From Fretibacterium sp. (GTDB lineage: Bacteria > Synergistota > Synergistia > Synergistales > Aminobacteriaceae): a DNA stretch of 7,413 nt. The stretch spans positions 1 to 7,413 of the forward strand of contig JAEEGY010000022.1 of the NCBI GenBank assembly GCA_016280565.1. The letters are read 5' to 3'. The notes under the pieces were generated by a model, which saw nothing but the letters and a program-made list of their open reading frames with translations, was not told the origin of the DNA and searched no databases. The translations under genes were made by a program, and so were the position numbers. Positions 1 to 6,207 of this stretch are shown in pieces. The number at the start of each line of letters is the position of its first letter. The first letter of the stretch is position 1.

Positions 1-52
1 CGCCCCCGTCGGGTGGATTTTTCCCGTGACGCTCTTAGCGAAGATAGGGTGA

Positions 53-81
53 ATTATACAGGGAATCAGGCGAGGTCGCAA
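53..81 (-). promoter_or_regulatory. Leftward sigma70-type promoter for a gene outside the window
   Basis: Read on the minus strand, positions 58-53 are a perfect TATAAT. Positions 81-76 are TTGCGA, a four-of-six match to TTGACA, and the spacer is exactly 17 bp. Transcription would start near position 46 and run left out of the window. It lies beyond the hairpin that appears to end the STAS gene, so it most likely serves the next minus-strand gene, which is not visible here. The match is made by eye; no transcript data support it. Confidence 0.55.
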
Positions 82-84
82 TGA

Positions 85-105
85 AGTGTGCCAGAATGAC
101 ACACT
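85..105. promoter_or_regulatory. Operator-like inverted repeat upstream of the leftward promoter
   Basis: AGTGTG at 85-90 is the exact reverse complement of CACACT at 100-105, separated by 9 bases. The dyad centre (95) is about 49 bases upstream of the predicted start of the leftward promoter, a typical activator position. It resembles a CRP-type site (TGTG...CACA), but the spacing between the TGTG and CACA cores is 9 rather than 8, so I do not assign it to CRP. It could also be a small RNA hairpin with no regulatory role. Confidence 0.35.
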
Positions 106-163
106 CTGGGGAAGAGGGAGCTTGACAAACGGGCTGTGGCGCTGGTAAAGCGGAGAGAAGAGC

Positions 164-189
164 CCCCGCCGGCAAAAGGCACGGCGGGG
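164..189 (-). terminator. Probable terminator after the STAS gene
   Basis: On the minus strand an 8-bp perfect GC-rich stem (CCCCGCCG pairing with CGGCGGGG) encloses a 10-base loop containing TTTT. It begins about 18 bases after the STAS stop codon. The tail after the stem is CTCTTCTCTCC, pyrimidine-rich but without a run of T, so it is a weak match to an intrinsic terminator. Its position between the gene end and a new leftward promoter supports the call. Confidence 0.45.
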
Positions 190-207
190 ATCGCCTTTGG
201 GGAACGT

Positions 208-1428
208 TCAGAGACCGCGGTCAAATCTCGCTATTCTCAGCAGCGACTCAATGTGCTCCGCCGCCGGGAAGAGATCACGCCGTGCCTGAGCCACAAAAAA
301 CTCCGCGTCCTCCTTTGCCAGGGGAGTGCCATGAGATGCGTTGTACGAGGCCGGATAAAGGGCGGAACGCAGCAGCGCCGCTGCCCGTATGATCTTCTCG
401 TACTCGTGGATGACATTTTTGTCCCTCGTGTCGAAATACGCGCCCATCATGACATTCCATAACTTTCTGGCCTGGAGCGGCTCAAAGCCGGACATGCGTT
501 TCACCAGGGGCTCAGACTCACTCATGTAGACCATGTAGGTCGTTCCAAGATCATAGATGGGATTTCCACAGCAAATGCCAGCCATGTTGATGAGGATCGG
601 CTCGCCATGCTGGATAAAAACATTGCGCGCGTGGAAGTTTCCATAAAGGATCGTGTTCGTCTCCGGGATAACACTGATGAGCCCGAGGAGAACGCTGATC
701 TCGCTGCCATGCAGCCACGGCGTCATTTTCCTGGCCCACCCCGCATAAATATCCGACGCTTTGGGGAGCACGACATTCTTTGGCGTGGCAGAGTGGATGA
801 GCTTCAGCAGAGTGCCCATCTTCTCCGCGTAGGTCTCCAGTTTCCAGGGCGAGTTCTCCAGCAGAGCGGACACCGTGTTTGCCTTGACCAGTTCATAGAG
901 CATCCCATAGCGTCCCTGATAGGTGACGACATCAAAGTCGATGAGCGTGGGTATCCCGCTCAGAAGCGCCGCTTGAGAGTACTTCCGTTCATCTTCAATG
1001 CTTTCAAGGCTCGTCCCTTCCGGATAGACCTTCATGAGCGTGTCCTCACCGAGGTAATAGACTGTGATCCCGCCCGTGTAGCCTATCTTGCGCGTCTCCT
1101 TATCCGAGACATCCCGCATGGCCCTCGACACCTCAAAGATCTGATCGAAGCCCGTTATGTCAAAGATGTCATAGACCTCCTGCGAGACGTTGACGACCCG
1201 TATGGGATCGTCCTCCTTGTTGCTCAGGGTCAGAAAGACGCGAAGCCCGGCGCTGGAAATGTACTCCAGCCCGGCACAGTCAAAGATAATGGAGCCAATG
1301 GGATGTTTCTTCCGCTCCGCAGTGACGATATCTCCAAACTCCCTGGAGTTCGTGGAATCGATCCTGCCCGCGAGCTCAAACCGAAGTATCCCGTTCGACA
1401 TCAATGCCTTCAAGCTATATTTTTCCAT
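208..1428 (-). CDS. STAS domain fused to a degenerate APH-type phosphotransferase (pseudokinase)
   Basis: A 406-residue soluble protein of two parts with no signal peptide or membrane segment. Residues 1 to about 107 form a STAS (anti-sigma factor antagonist) domain, recognised by a buried strand (SIIFDCAGLEYI) followed by SSAGLR at 58-63; Ser58 or Ser59 is the likely phosphorylation site. Residues about 115-400 resemble the aminoglycoside phosphotransferase / kinase-like fold: LMKVY (Lys133) as the nucleotide-binding strand, a following helix with ERKYSQ, a hinge-like YGMLYELV, and a catalytic-loop equivalent YGNFHARN at 262-269. That loop normally reads HGDxHxxN; here the catalytic Asp is Asn264. 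The metal-binding Asp of the next motif is Asn281 (LINMAG). Both Asn codons are AAC in the DNA (637-639 and 586-588). I therefore infer a pseudokinase, perhaps a ligand sensor controlling the STAS domain. The start has a GAGGGG Shine-Dalgarno 8 nt upstream. The gene lies 68 nt after livF with no terminator between, so it may be the last operon gene. Its GC content is clearly lower than the liv genes, a possible sign of separate origin. An active kinase with an unusual site remains possible. Confidence 0.82.
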   Translation of the reverse strand: MEKYSLKALMSNGILRFELAGRIDSTNSREFGDIVTAERKKHPIGSIIFDCAGLEYISSAGLRVFLTLSNKEDDPIRVVNVSQEVYDIFDITGFDQIFEVSRAMRDVSDKETRKIGYTGGITVYYLGEDTLMKVYPEGTSLESIEDERKYSQAALLSGIPTLIDFDVVTYQGRYGMLYELVKANTVSALLENSPWKLETYAEKMGTLLKLIHSATPKNVVLPKASDIYAGWARKMTPWLHGSEISVLLGLISVIPETNTILYGNFHARNVFIQHGEPILINMAGICCGNPIYDLGTTYMVYMSESEPLVKRMSGFEPLQARKLWNVMMGAYFDTRDKNVIHEYEKIIRAAALLRSALYPASYNASHGTPLAKEDAEFFVAQARRDLFPAAEHIESLLRIARFDRGL

Positions 1429-1440
1429 CTCTCTGTCCCC

Positions 1441-1500
1441 TCACTCCACCGTCCTGGTGATAGAATGCCATGCGGCACGCTTCAGCTCCCGTTTATTCAT
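1441..1500 (-). CDS. Possible 19-codon ORF translationally coupled to livF
   Basis: The livF stop TGA (1499-1497) overlaps an ATG at 1500-1498 in the classic ATGA arrangement. The ATG opens a frame of 19 codons, MNKRELKRAAWHSITRTVE, ending in TGA at 1443-1441, 12 nt before the STAS start. A GAGG element 6 nt upstream of the ATG could serve as its ribosome binding site. The peptide is basic and has no recognisable domain. It may be a leader that couples translation of livF to the STAS gene, the remnant of a longer gene that once followed livF, or chance. No homologue is known to me. Confidence 0.3.
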   Translation of the reverse strand: MNKRELKRAAWHSITRTVE

Positions 1501-2240
1501 GCTGCGCCTCGTCCGGCCCCCTGCCCCAGGTAGGCGGCACGGATGTCGGGGTCCTGAAGAAGGTCCCTGGAGTTCCCTTCCTTGAGCAGCCGCCCCGTCT
1601 GGAGGACGTAGGCCCGGTGGGACAGGAGAAGCGCCTGCTTCGCATTCTGCTCCACCAGGAGGATGCTGACCCCCTGCTCGTTGATGCGGCGCAGCTCCTT
1701 GAAGATGTCGCGGATGACGATGGGAGCCAGCCCCAGGGACGGCTCGTCCAGAAGCAGGACCCGCGGCCGGGCCATCAGCGCGCGGGCAATGGCCAGCATC
1801 TGCTGCTCGCCGCCGGAGAGCGTCCCGGCGTACTGCCCCAGGCGCTCCTTCAGCCGGGGGAAGAGCGAGAACACCCAGTCGAGGTCCTCCTGGATGTCCG
1901 CCTCCCTTCGCGTGAAAGCCCCGATGCGGAGGTTCTCCTCCACCGTCAGGGGGGCGAAGACGCGCCGTCCCTCCGGCACCAGGGCAAGCCCGCCCTGCAC
2001 GGCCTTCCAGGTCCGCGTCGAGAGGGGACAGCCGTCCAGCAGGATGGTCCCGCCCGCCAGCTTCACCATGCCCATCAGCGCGTTCATGAAGGTGGACTTG
2101 CCCGCGCCGTTGGCCCCGATGACCGAGACGATCTCCCCCTCCATGAGCTTCAGAGAGAAGCCGGAGAGCGCCGCGATCGCGCCGTAGTTCACGCGGAGGT
2201 CCCGAGCCTCCAGCAAAGATTTGCCTGTCCCGGCCATCAT
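1497..2240 (-). CDS. livF: Branched-chain amino acid type ABC transporter ATP-binding protein LivF
   Basis: A 247-residue cytoplasmic ATPase, one of the two nucleotide-binding subunits of a hydrophobic amino acid (HAAT) ABC importer. Walker A is GANGAGKST at 42-50, the signature is LSGGEQQ at 141-147, and Walker B is VLLLDEPS at 161-168 with catalytic Glu166. The switch region reads LVEQNA at 195-200, lacking the usual His, which is normal for LivF. The segment LALVPEGRRVFAPLTVEENL at 85-104 is highly characteristic of LivF rather than LivG. Length matches the family, which is usually about 235-250. Its first ATG overlaps the livG stop in an ATGA arrangement; a second ATG follows at once (2237-2235). 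The Shine-Dalgarno GGAGG lies 4 nt from the first and 7 nt from the second, so the protein may actually begin at Met2. It is expected to pair with LivG under LivH/LivM. The transported ligand cannot be read from this subunit. Confidence 0.95.
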   Translation of the reverse strand: MMAGTGKSLLEARDLRVNYGAIAALSGFSLKLMEGEIVSVIGANGAGKSTFMNALMGMVKLAGGTILLDGCPLSTRTWKAVQGGLALVPEGRRVFAPLTVEENLRIGAFTRREADIQEDLDWVFSLFPRLKERLGQYAGTLSGGEQQMLAIARALMARPRVLLLDEPSLGLAPIVIRDIFKELRRINEQGVSILLVEQNAKQALLLSHRAYVLQTGRLLKEGNSRDLLQDPDIRAAYLGQGAGRGAA

Positions 2241-3058
2241 ACCGCCTCCCCGTCCTCTGCGTCATCCCCGCCCAGGTAGGCCGCCAGGACCTCCGGGTCG
2301 TTCTGGATGTCGTCCTTTGTCCCCTCCGCGATCTTCGCCCCGAAGTTCAGGCAGATGATGTGGGGACAGATCCTCATGATGAGGTCCATGTGGTGCTCGA
2401 TGACCAGCGTGGTCAGGTTAAAGTCCTTATGTATTCCCGTGATGAGGTCGTTCAGGGCAAAGACCTCCTCCGGGTTCATGCCCGCCGCGGGCTCGTCCAG
2501 CATCAGCAGCTTCGGCCCCAGGGCCAGGGCGCGGGCGATCTCCAGCCGCCTCTGCATGCCGTAGGGCAGCGTCCCCGCCGCCTGCTCCGCCCGGTCCGCC
2601 AGCCCCACGCGGTCCAACAGTCCCATCGCTGTCTGGCGCAGTTTCCTTTCGACGCTCCCCCACCGCCCAAGGTGCAGCGCGGACTCCACGAAGCCGTAGA
2701 AATACCCCTCCGCGGGGCGTTCCTCGCGGCAGCGGTTCTGGGCCGCAGTCATGACGTTCTCCAGCGCGGAGGAACGCGCAAAGAGCCGGAGGTTCTGGAA
2801 GGTCCGGGCAATGCCCAGCCGGTTAATCTGGTAGGCGCGGAGGGCCGTGATGTCCCGGCCATAGAAGCGGACGCCGCCCGACGTGGGGGAATAGACGCCG
2901 GAGATGATGTTATACACCGTCGTCTTGCCCGCGCCGTTGGGCCCGATGATCCCCGTGAGGGAGCCCTCATGGACCTGAAAGCTCACGTTGTCCAGCGCCA
3001 GGACCCCGCCAAAACGCATATCCACGTTGGAAAGCTCAAGGACGATCTTATTCTCCAT
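2237..3058 (-). CDS. livG: Branched-chain amino acid type ABC transporter ATP-binding protein LivG
   Basis: A 273-residue ATPase, the partner of LivF. Walker A is GPNGAGKTT at 39-47, followed by the LivG-typical RTFQNLRLF at 85-93. Walker B is LLMLDEPAAGMNPEE at 184-198, and the switch His is in IEHHMDLIM at 220-228. The signature reads LPYGMQRRLEIARAL, with Met where the family usually has Gln; Pro for Ser is common in LivG. The switch motif has His in place of the usual Asp after the catalytic His (EHHM for EHDM). These are conservative family-level variations, and the protein looks functional. The open frame continues far upstream, but the start at 3058 is fixed by the N-terminus (MENKIVLELSNVDMRFGG) and by an AAGGAGG Shine-Dalgarno 8 nt upstream, which lies inside the last codons of livM. 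Only 2 nt separate it from the livM stop, so translation is probably coupled. Confidence 0.95.
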   Translation of the reverse strand: MENKIVLELSNVDMRFGGVLALDNVSFQVHEGSLTGIIGPNGAGKTTVYNIISGVYSPTSGGVRFYGRDITALRAYQINRLGIARTFQNLRLFARSSALENVMTAAQNRCREERPAEGYFYGFVESALHLGRWGSVERKLRQTAMGLLDRVGLADRAEQAAGTLPYGMQRRLEIARALALGPKLLMLDEPAAGMNPEEVFALNDLITGIHKDFNLTTLVIEHHMDLIMRICPHIICLNFGAKIAEGTKDDIQNDPEVLAAYLGGDDAEDGEAV

Positions 3059-3060
3059 CT

Positions 3061-3999
3061 TCAGCTCCTCCTTCCCTTTCCAAAACTGTGGGTCCCTGAA
3101 CGATGTGGAAGAAAGTCCCAGATCTCCCGGTTGCCAAGCAGGCCCTCCGGCCGGAAGACCATGATGACCACCAGCAGCAGGCCATAGATGAGCATACGGT
3201 ACTGGGAGATGTCGCGGAAATACTCCATGATGAGAGTGATGGCGGCGGAGCCCAGCAGCGTCCCCGTCATGGAGCCCAGCCCGCCGAACACCACCACGGC
3301 CGTCAGCTCCGTGGACTTCATCATGTCGAACATGGAGGGCTGGATGAAGCTCATATAGCCCCCCAGCAGCCCGCCCGCGATGCCGCAGTAGAACGCCGAA
3401 ATGAGCAGGGCCTTCATGCGGGAATGTGGCGTGTTGAAGCCCAGCAGCGAGGCCGCCACGTCGTCGTCCCGCGAGGCGCGGAGCTCCCGTCCAAGGCGGC
3501 TGTCCAGCAGGTTGAACATCAGGATCGTCAGGACCGCGAACATGGCCACTGCTAAGCCCCGCGTAGTGTAGGGGTCGATGCCGGGGAAGCCCCGGGCTCC
3601 CCGGGTGAAGGACTGCCAGTTCTCCAGGATCAGGCGGATGGCCTCGCCCAGACCGATGGAGGCGATGGCGTAGTAGTCCCCCGTCAGGCGGAGCGTCGGC
3701 ACGCCGATGAGCCACGCCACCAGGATAGCGATCAGCCCTCCGGCCAGCAGCGCCGGGAGCCAGTGGACGCCGTAGCGCACGGTGAGGATGGCCGTGGTGT
3801 AGGCTCCCAGGGCCATGTAGGCCGCGTGGCCCAGGGTGAAGATGCCCGTGAAACCCGTCAGGATGGAGACGCCCATGGCCGCCACGCAGTTGATGCACAG
3901 CAGGATGACGATGCCCTCCTGATACCCGCCGAGGGGATAGAAAGCCAGCCCCAGACTCAGGGCGATGATGCCCGCGTTGATGAAAAGGCTTTTTTTCAT
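3061..3999 (-). CDS. livM: Branched-chain amino acid type ABC transporter permease LivM
   Basis: A 312-residue inner-membrane permease of the LivM type (BPD_transp_2 family), which with LivH forms the channel. Hydrophobic segments start at about residues 6, 29, 56, 82, 148, 195, 233 and 268, consistent with multiple membrane helices. Family landmarks are GFTGIFTLGHAAYMALGAYT at 49-68, the cytoplasmic coupling loop GRELRASRDDDVAASLLGFN at 170-189 (usual form GRALRAIRENEIAAEALG), GGLGSMTGTLLGS at 239-251, and RPEGLLG at 283-289. The Asp-rich RDDDVAA in the coupling loop is a mild variant. The C-terminal tail after residue 290 is polar and basic. The ATG is 18 nt after the livH stop; upstream is a G-run (CAGGGGGGGCGG) that serves only as an approximate Shine-Dalgarno, so translation may depend on ribosomes arriving from livH. 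Confidence 0.95.
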   Translation of the reverse strand: MKKSLFINAGIIALSLGLAFYPLGGYQEGIVILLCINCVAAMGVSILTGFTGIFTLGHAAYMALGAYTTAILTVRYGVHWLPALLAGGLIAILVAWLIGVPTLRLTGDYYAIASIGLGEAIRLILENWQSFTRGARGFPGIDPYTTRGLAVAMFAVLTILMFNLLDSRLGRELRASRDDDVAASLLGFNTPHSRMKALLISAFYCGIAGGLLGGYMSFIQPSMFDMMKSTELTAVVVFGGLGSMTGTLLGSAAITLIMEYFRDISQYRMLIYGLLLVVIMVFRPEGLLGNREIWDFLPHRSGTHSFGKGRRS

Positions 4000-4017
4000 C
4001 TTATGCCGCCCCCCCTG

Positions 4018-4914
4018 CTAAATTTTCTCGCCGGCGGGCCGCCCAAAGAAACCGGCAGGACGGACCAGCAAGATCAGCACCAGCAGAGAGTAGACCACCA
4101 GGTCGCGCATCTGGCTGCTGATGAAGCCCGCGGTGAGCATCTCGGCGAGGCCCAGGATCAGGCTGCCCAGCACCGCGCCGGGCAGGGAGCCCAGCCCCCC
4201 GATAACGGCCGCGATGAAGGCCTTTGTCGTGATGCTGCCCAGCTGGGGATAGAGGCTGTAGCGCACGGAGAGGAAGATGCCCCCCACGGCGGCCAGGAGC
4301 CCCGCCACGAAGAACACGAGGGCAATGAGGAACGTGACGTTGACGCCCATCAGCCCCGCGGTGCGAAGGTCGCAGGCCGCGGCGCGTATCGCCAGGCCCC
4401 AGCGGGTGCGGGTGAGGAAGAGCTGGAGCAGCACCAGGAACACCGCCGCCACCACCAGAGAGAGGATGTCCGACGCGCTGACCGTCACGCCCCCGCCGAG
4501 CTCGAACACGCCCGTGGGAAAGGTGCTCTGGGGCAGGGCGCGGATACGTCCCCCGACGGTGACGACGAAGATATTTTCGATCACGATGTTGACGCCCATG
4601 GAGGCGATGAGCAGGTAGAGCGTGATGGGGGTGCGCTCACGGATGGGCTTGTAGGCCAGGCGCTCCGTCAGGACGGCAACCAGCCCGGAGGCCGCCAGCG
4701 CGCCGGCCATGGAGACGGCGGTGTTGTAGCCCCACTGGGTCAAAAGGAAGTAACAGGCGTAGCCCCCCACCACCAAAAAGCCCCCGTGGGCAAAGTTGGA
4801 GAAGAGCAGAATGGAGTAGACTAAGGAATACCCCACGGCAATGAGCGCGTAAACGGAGCCGAGGGAAAGGCCGTTGATGATCTGTTGGATCAGAGTGGAC
4901 AGGCTGAAACTCAA
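4018..4914 (-). CDS. livH: Branched-chain amino acid type ABC transporter permease LivH (TTG start)
   Basis: A 298-residue integral membrane permease of the LivH type. The N-terminus contains the family motif IINGLSLGSVYALIAVGYSL at 12-31, followed by FSNFAHGGFLVVGGY at 38-52. The coupling loop is TRTRWGLAIRAAACDLRTAG at 168-187, GGLGSLPGAVLGSLILG is at 239-255, and RPAGFFGRPAGEKI closes the protein at 285-298. Length is normal for LivH, about 290-310. The start codon is TTG at 4914-4912: the frame is closed by TGA at 4920-4918 directly upstream, and no ATG precedes the conserved motif. Its Shine-Dalgarno (GAGGAGAGG, 4930-4922) ends 7 nt before the TTG. It follows livK across a spacer with an attenuator hairpin, so it is probably made at a lower level than the binding protein. 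Confidence 0.94.
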   Translation of the reverse strand: MSFSLSTLIQQIINGLSLGSVYALIAVGYSLVYSILLFSNFAHGGFLVVGGYACYFLLTQWGYNTAVSMAGALAASGLVAVLTERLAYKPIRERTPITLYLLIASMGVNIVIENIFVVTVGGRIRALPQSTFPTGVFELGGGVTVSASDILSLVVAAVFLVLLQLFLTRTRWGLAIRAAACDLRTAGLMGVNVTFLIALVFFVAGLLAAVGGIFLSVRYSLYPQLGSITTKAFIAAVIGGLGSLPGAVLGSLILGLAEMLTAGFISSQMRDLVVYSLLVLILLVRPAGFFGRPAGEKI

Positions 4915-4930
4915 AGGTCATCCTCTCCTC
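4912..4930 (-). promoter_or_regulatory. livH ribosome binding site and TTG start, with a competing out-of-frame ATG
   Basis: The minus strand reads GAGGAGAGG, then ATGACCT, then TTG. The TTG opens livH with 7 nt spacing to GAGG. An ATG at 4921-4919 sits between them in a different frame and opens about 95 codons that overlap livH, with no protein-family features. The TTG start is inferred from the LivH N-terminus and the in-frame TGA just upstream; the ATG touches the Shine-Dalgarno and is too close for efficient use. The competing ATG could lower livH translation. Confidence 0.6.
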
Positions 4931-4935
4931 ATATT

Positions 4936-4965
4936 TAAACTCAGGGCTAACCGCCCTGAAACCTG
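4936..4965 (-). repeat. Palindromic repeat, copy 1 (downstream of livK)
   Basis: On the minus strand this 30-bp copy matches the two copies at 6175-6239 with one difference (GAGTTTA for GAGTCTA). Its core TCAGGGCGGTTAGCCCTGA (4959-4941) is a perfect 7-bp stem with a 5-base loop, GGTTA. It lies in the livK-livH spacer, 5 nt upstream of the livH Shine-Dalgarno, and in inverted orientation relative to the other two copies. No transposase is visible. It could be a REP- or MITE-like dispersed element. Confidence 0.8.
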
Positions 4966-4974
4966 AAAATAAAT

Positions 4975-4998
4975 AGCCCCCCGCTCGTAAGGGGGGCT
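4975..4998 (-). terminator. Intrinsic terminator or attenuator between livK and livH
   Basis: On the minus strand AGCCCCCC and GGGGGGCT form a perfect 8-bp stem around the loop TTACGAGC, followed by ATTTATTTTC, a U-rich tail. It begins 19 nt after the livK stop. Partial termination here would give much more livK mRNA than livHMGF mRNA, the usual arrangement for a binding-protein-dependent importer. No separate promoter for livH is obvious in the remaining spacer, so read-through is needed for the permease genes. Confidence 0.75.
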
Positions 4999-5017
4999 TG
5001 GAACTGTCCAAAAACTT

Positions 5018-6160
5018 CTATTCCGGACGGAGCTTGGTGAAGAACAGGGCCTTCTGCTGTTTGGGGTCGCAGCGGAGGATGACGCCGTCCTTGTCCTTCG
5101 GGTCGTGGTTCTCGTCCATGGTCAGGACGCAGTGCAGCAGCTTGAGGCCGGAGGTCTTCTCCAGCGCGTCGCGGACCTTCTCCGGGTCGTCGCTGCCGGC
5201 GCGCTCGATGGCGTCCTTCAGCCAGTACACGCAGTCGTAGGCCAACACGCCGTTCAGGAACTCCTTGCACTCGGTCCCCGTGTGGGCCAGATAGCTCTCA
5301 AAGAAGCTGGCCAGCGAGGGGTCGTAGCGGTCCACGTGGCTGACCCAGTAGGTGTCGCCCAGGGCGTCGCCCGCGATCTCCCACATGAAATCGCCGTAGC
5401 CGTCGCCGCCAACGATGGGCGTGGTGATGCCCAGCTCCCGGGCCTGCTTGACGGCCAAGGGCAGGGATTTGCCCATGAAGGGGTAGATGAACACGTCCGC
5501 GCCGCTGTTCTTCATGTTGGTGAGCTGGGAGCGGAAGTCCACGTCCTCGCCGCGGAAGCCCTCGTCTGCCACGATCTTGCCGCCGAACCGCTCAAAGTTC
5601 TTGATGAAGAACTCGCGCTGGCCCTGGGAGTAGTCGCTGGACACGTCGTAGAGCAGAGCGGCCTTTGTGGCCTTCAGGCTCTGGGCGGAGAACTGCGCCA
5701 TGATCGCGCCCTGGTAGGGATCCAGGAAGCAAATGCGGAAGTTGTAGGGCCGCACCTTGCCGGACTCGTCCACCGTCACCTGGGGGTTGGTGGGCAGCGT
5801 GCCGATGTTGGGAACGCGGCCGCGGTTGAAGATGGGGGCCGCGGCGATGCAGAGGCCGCTCCCGTTGGGACCGATGACGGCCGTCACCCTGTCCTGCTCC
5901 ACCAGACGCCGGGCGGCGTTCACCGTGTCCTCCTGCCGGGTGCGGCAGTCATACATGATGAGCTCCAGAGGCTTGCCCAACACACCGCCGGCTTTGTTGA
6001 TCTCCTCGACGGCGATCTTGACGGACTCCCACTCCGCGACGCCATAGGCCGCGAAGTCCCCCGTCACGGCGGCGAGCTGGCCCACCTTGATGGTGTCCGC
6101 GGCGAGCGCGGGCGCAGCCAGCAAAGCCAAACACGCAAGGCACAACACAAACTTCCTCAT
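5018..6160 (-). CDS. livK: Periplasmic substrate-binding protein of the branched-chain amino acid ABC transporter
   Basis: A 380-residue secreted ligand-binding protein (periplasmic binding protein type 1, Peripl_BP_6-like) that delivers substrate to LivHM. Residues 1-20 are a type I signal peptide: basic MRKF, a hydrophobic core, and cleavage after ALA before ADTIKVG. There is no convincing lipobox. The mature protein opens with IKVGQLAAVTGDFAAYG at 24-40, the usual first strand and ligand loop, followed by VEEINKAGGVLGKPLELIMYD (51-71), AVIGPNGSG (95-102), a DYSQGQREF segment (177-184), and GGDGYGDFMWE (251-261) in the second lobe. Length is typical for the family (370-390). The start is the ATG at 6160 because AAGGAGG lies exactly 7 nt upstream; a TTG at 6166 is too close to it. 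Ligand specificity is uncertain: this fold also binds amides, hydroxy acids and aromatic compounds. Cys residues at 72, 103, 144, 298, 310, 344 and 364 are numerous for an exported protein. The gene is bracketed by inverted repeats and followed by an attenuator. Confidence 0.93.
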   Translation of the reverse strand: MRKFVLCLACLALLAAPALAADTIKVGQLAAVTGDFAAYGVAEWESVKIAVEEINKAGGVLGKPLELIMYDCRTRQEDTVNAARRLVEQDRVTAVIGPNGSGLCIAAAPIFNRGRVPNIGTLPTNPQVTVDESGKVRPYNFRICFLDPYQGAIMAQFSAQSLKATKAALLYDVSSDYSQGQREFFIKNFERFGGKIVADEGFRGEDVDFRSQLTNMKNSGADVFIYPFMGKSLPLAVKQARELGITTPIVGGDGYGDFMWEIAGDALGDTYWVSHVDRYDPSLASFFESYLAHTGTECKEFLNGVLAYDCVYWLKDAIERAGSDDPEKVRDALEKTSGLKLLHCVLTMDENHDPKDKDGVILRCDPKQQKALFFTKLRPE

Positions 6161-6174
6161 GTTCAAACCTCCTT
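6161..6174 (-). promoter_or_regulatory. livK ribosome binding site that fixes the ATG start
   Basis: On the minus strand AAGGAGG (6174-6168) is followed by TTTGAAC and then ATG at 6160. The 7-nt spacing is ideal. The TTG two codons upstream would leave a gap of only 1 nt, so it is rejected as start. Repeat copy 2 abuts the Shine-Dalgarno directly at 6175. Confidence 0.85.
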
Positions 6175-6206
6175 AACAGGTTTCAGGGCGGTTAGCCCTG
6201 AGTCTA
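6175..6206 (+). repeat. Palindromic repeat, copy 2 (proximal to livK)
   Basis: A 32-bp unit identical to copy 3, with core TCAGGGCGGTTAGCCCTGA at 6183-6201: a 7-bp perfect stem with a 5-base loop. It lies in the predicted livK 5' leader and abuts the Shine-Dalgarno. As an RNA hairpin it would end about 8 nt from the ribosome binding site and could affect initiation or mRNA stability. Confidence 0.85.
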
Positions 6207-6207
6207 A

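Noticed and set aside
122..150. TTGACA on the plus strand as a promoter
   Set aside because: No acceptable -10 at 16-18 bp (GGTAAA is a poor match) and no plus-strand gene follows.
607..1533. Plus-strand open frame of 308 codons opposite the STAS gene
   Set aside because: The minus strand encodes clear STAS and kinase-like motifs; the opposite frame has no domain and no ribosome binding site.
3059..3898. Upstream extension of the livG frame
   Set aside because: The extension overlaps livM in another frame and is rich in Gly, His, Pro and Arg; the LivG family N-terminus and the Shine-Dalgarno place the start at 3058.
4637..4921. Minus-strand frame starting at ATG 4921
   Set aside because: It overlaps livH out of frame, has no protein features, and its ATG is too close to the Shine-Dalgarno.
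6161..6166. TTG at 6166 as the livK start
   Set aside because: It lies one base from the AAGGAGG element, while the ATG at 6160 has ideal 7-nt spacing and begins a normal signal peptide.
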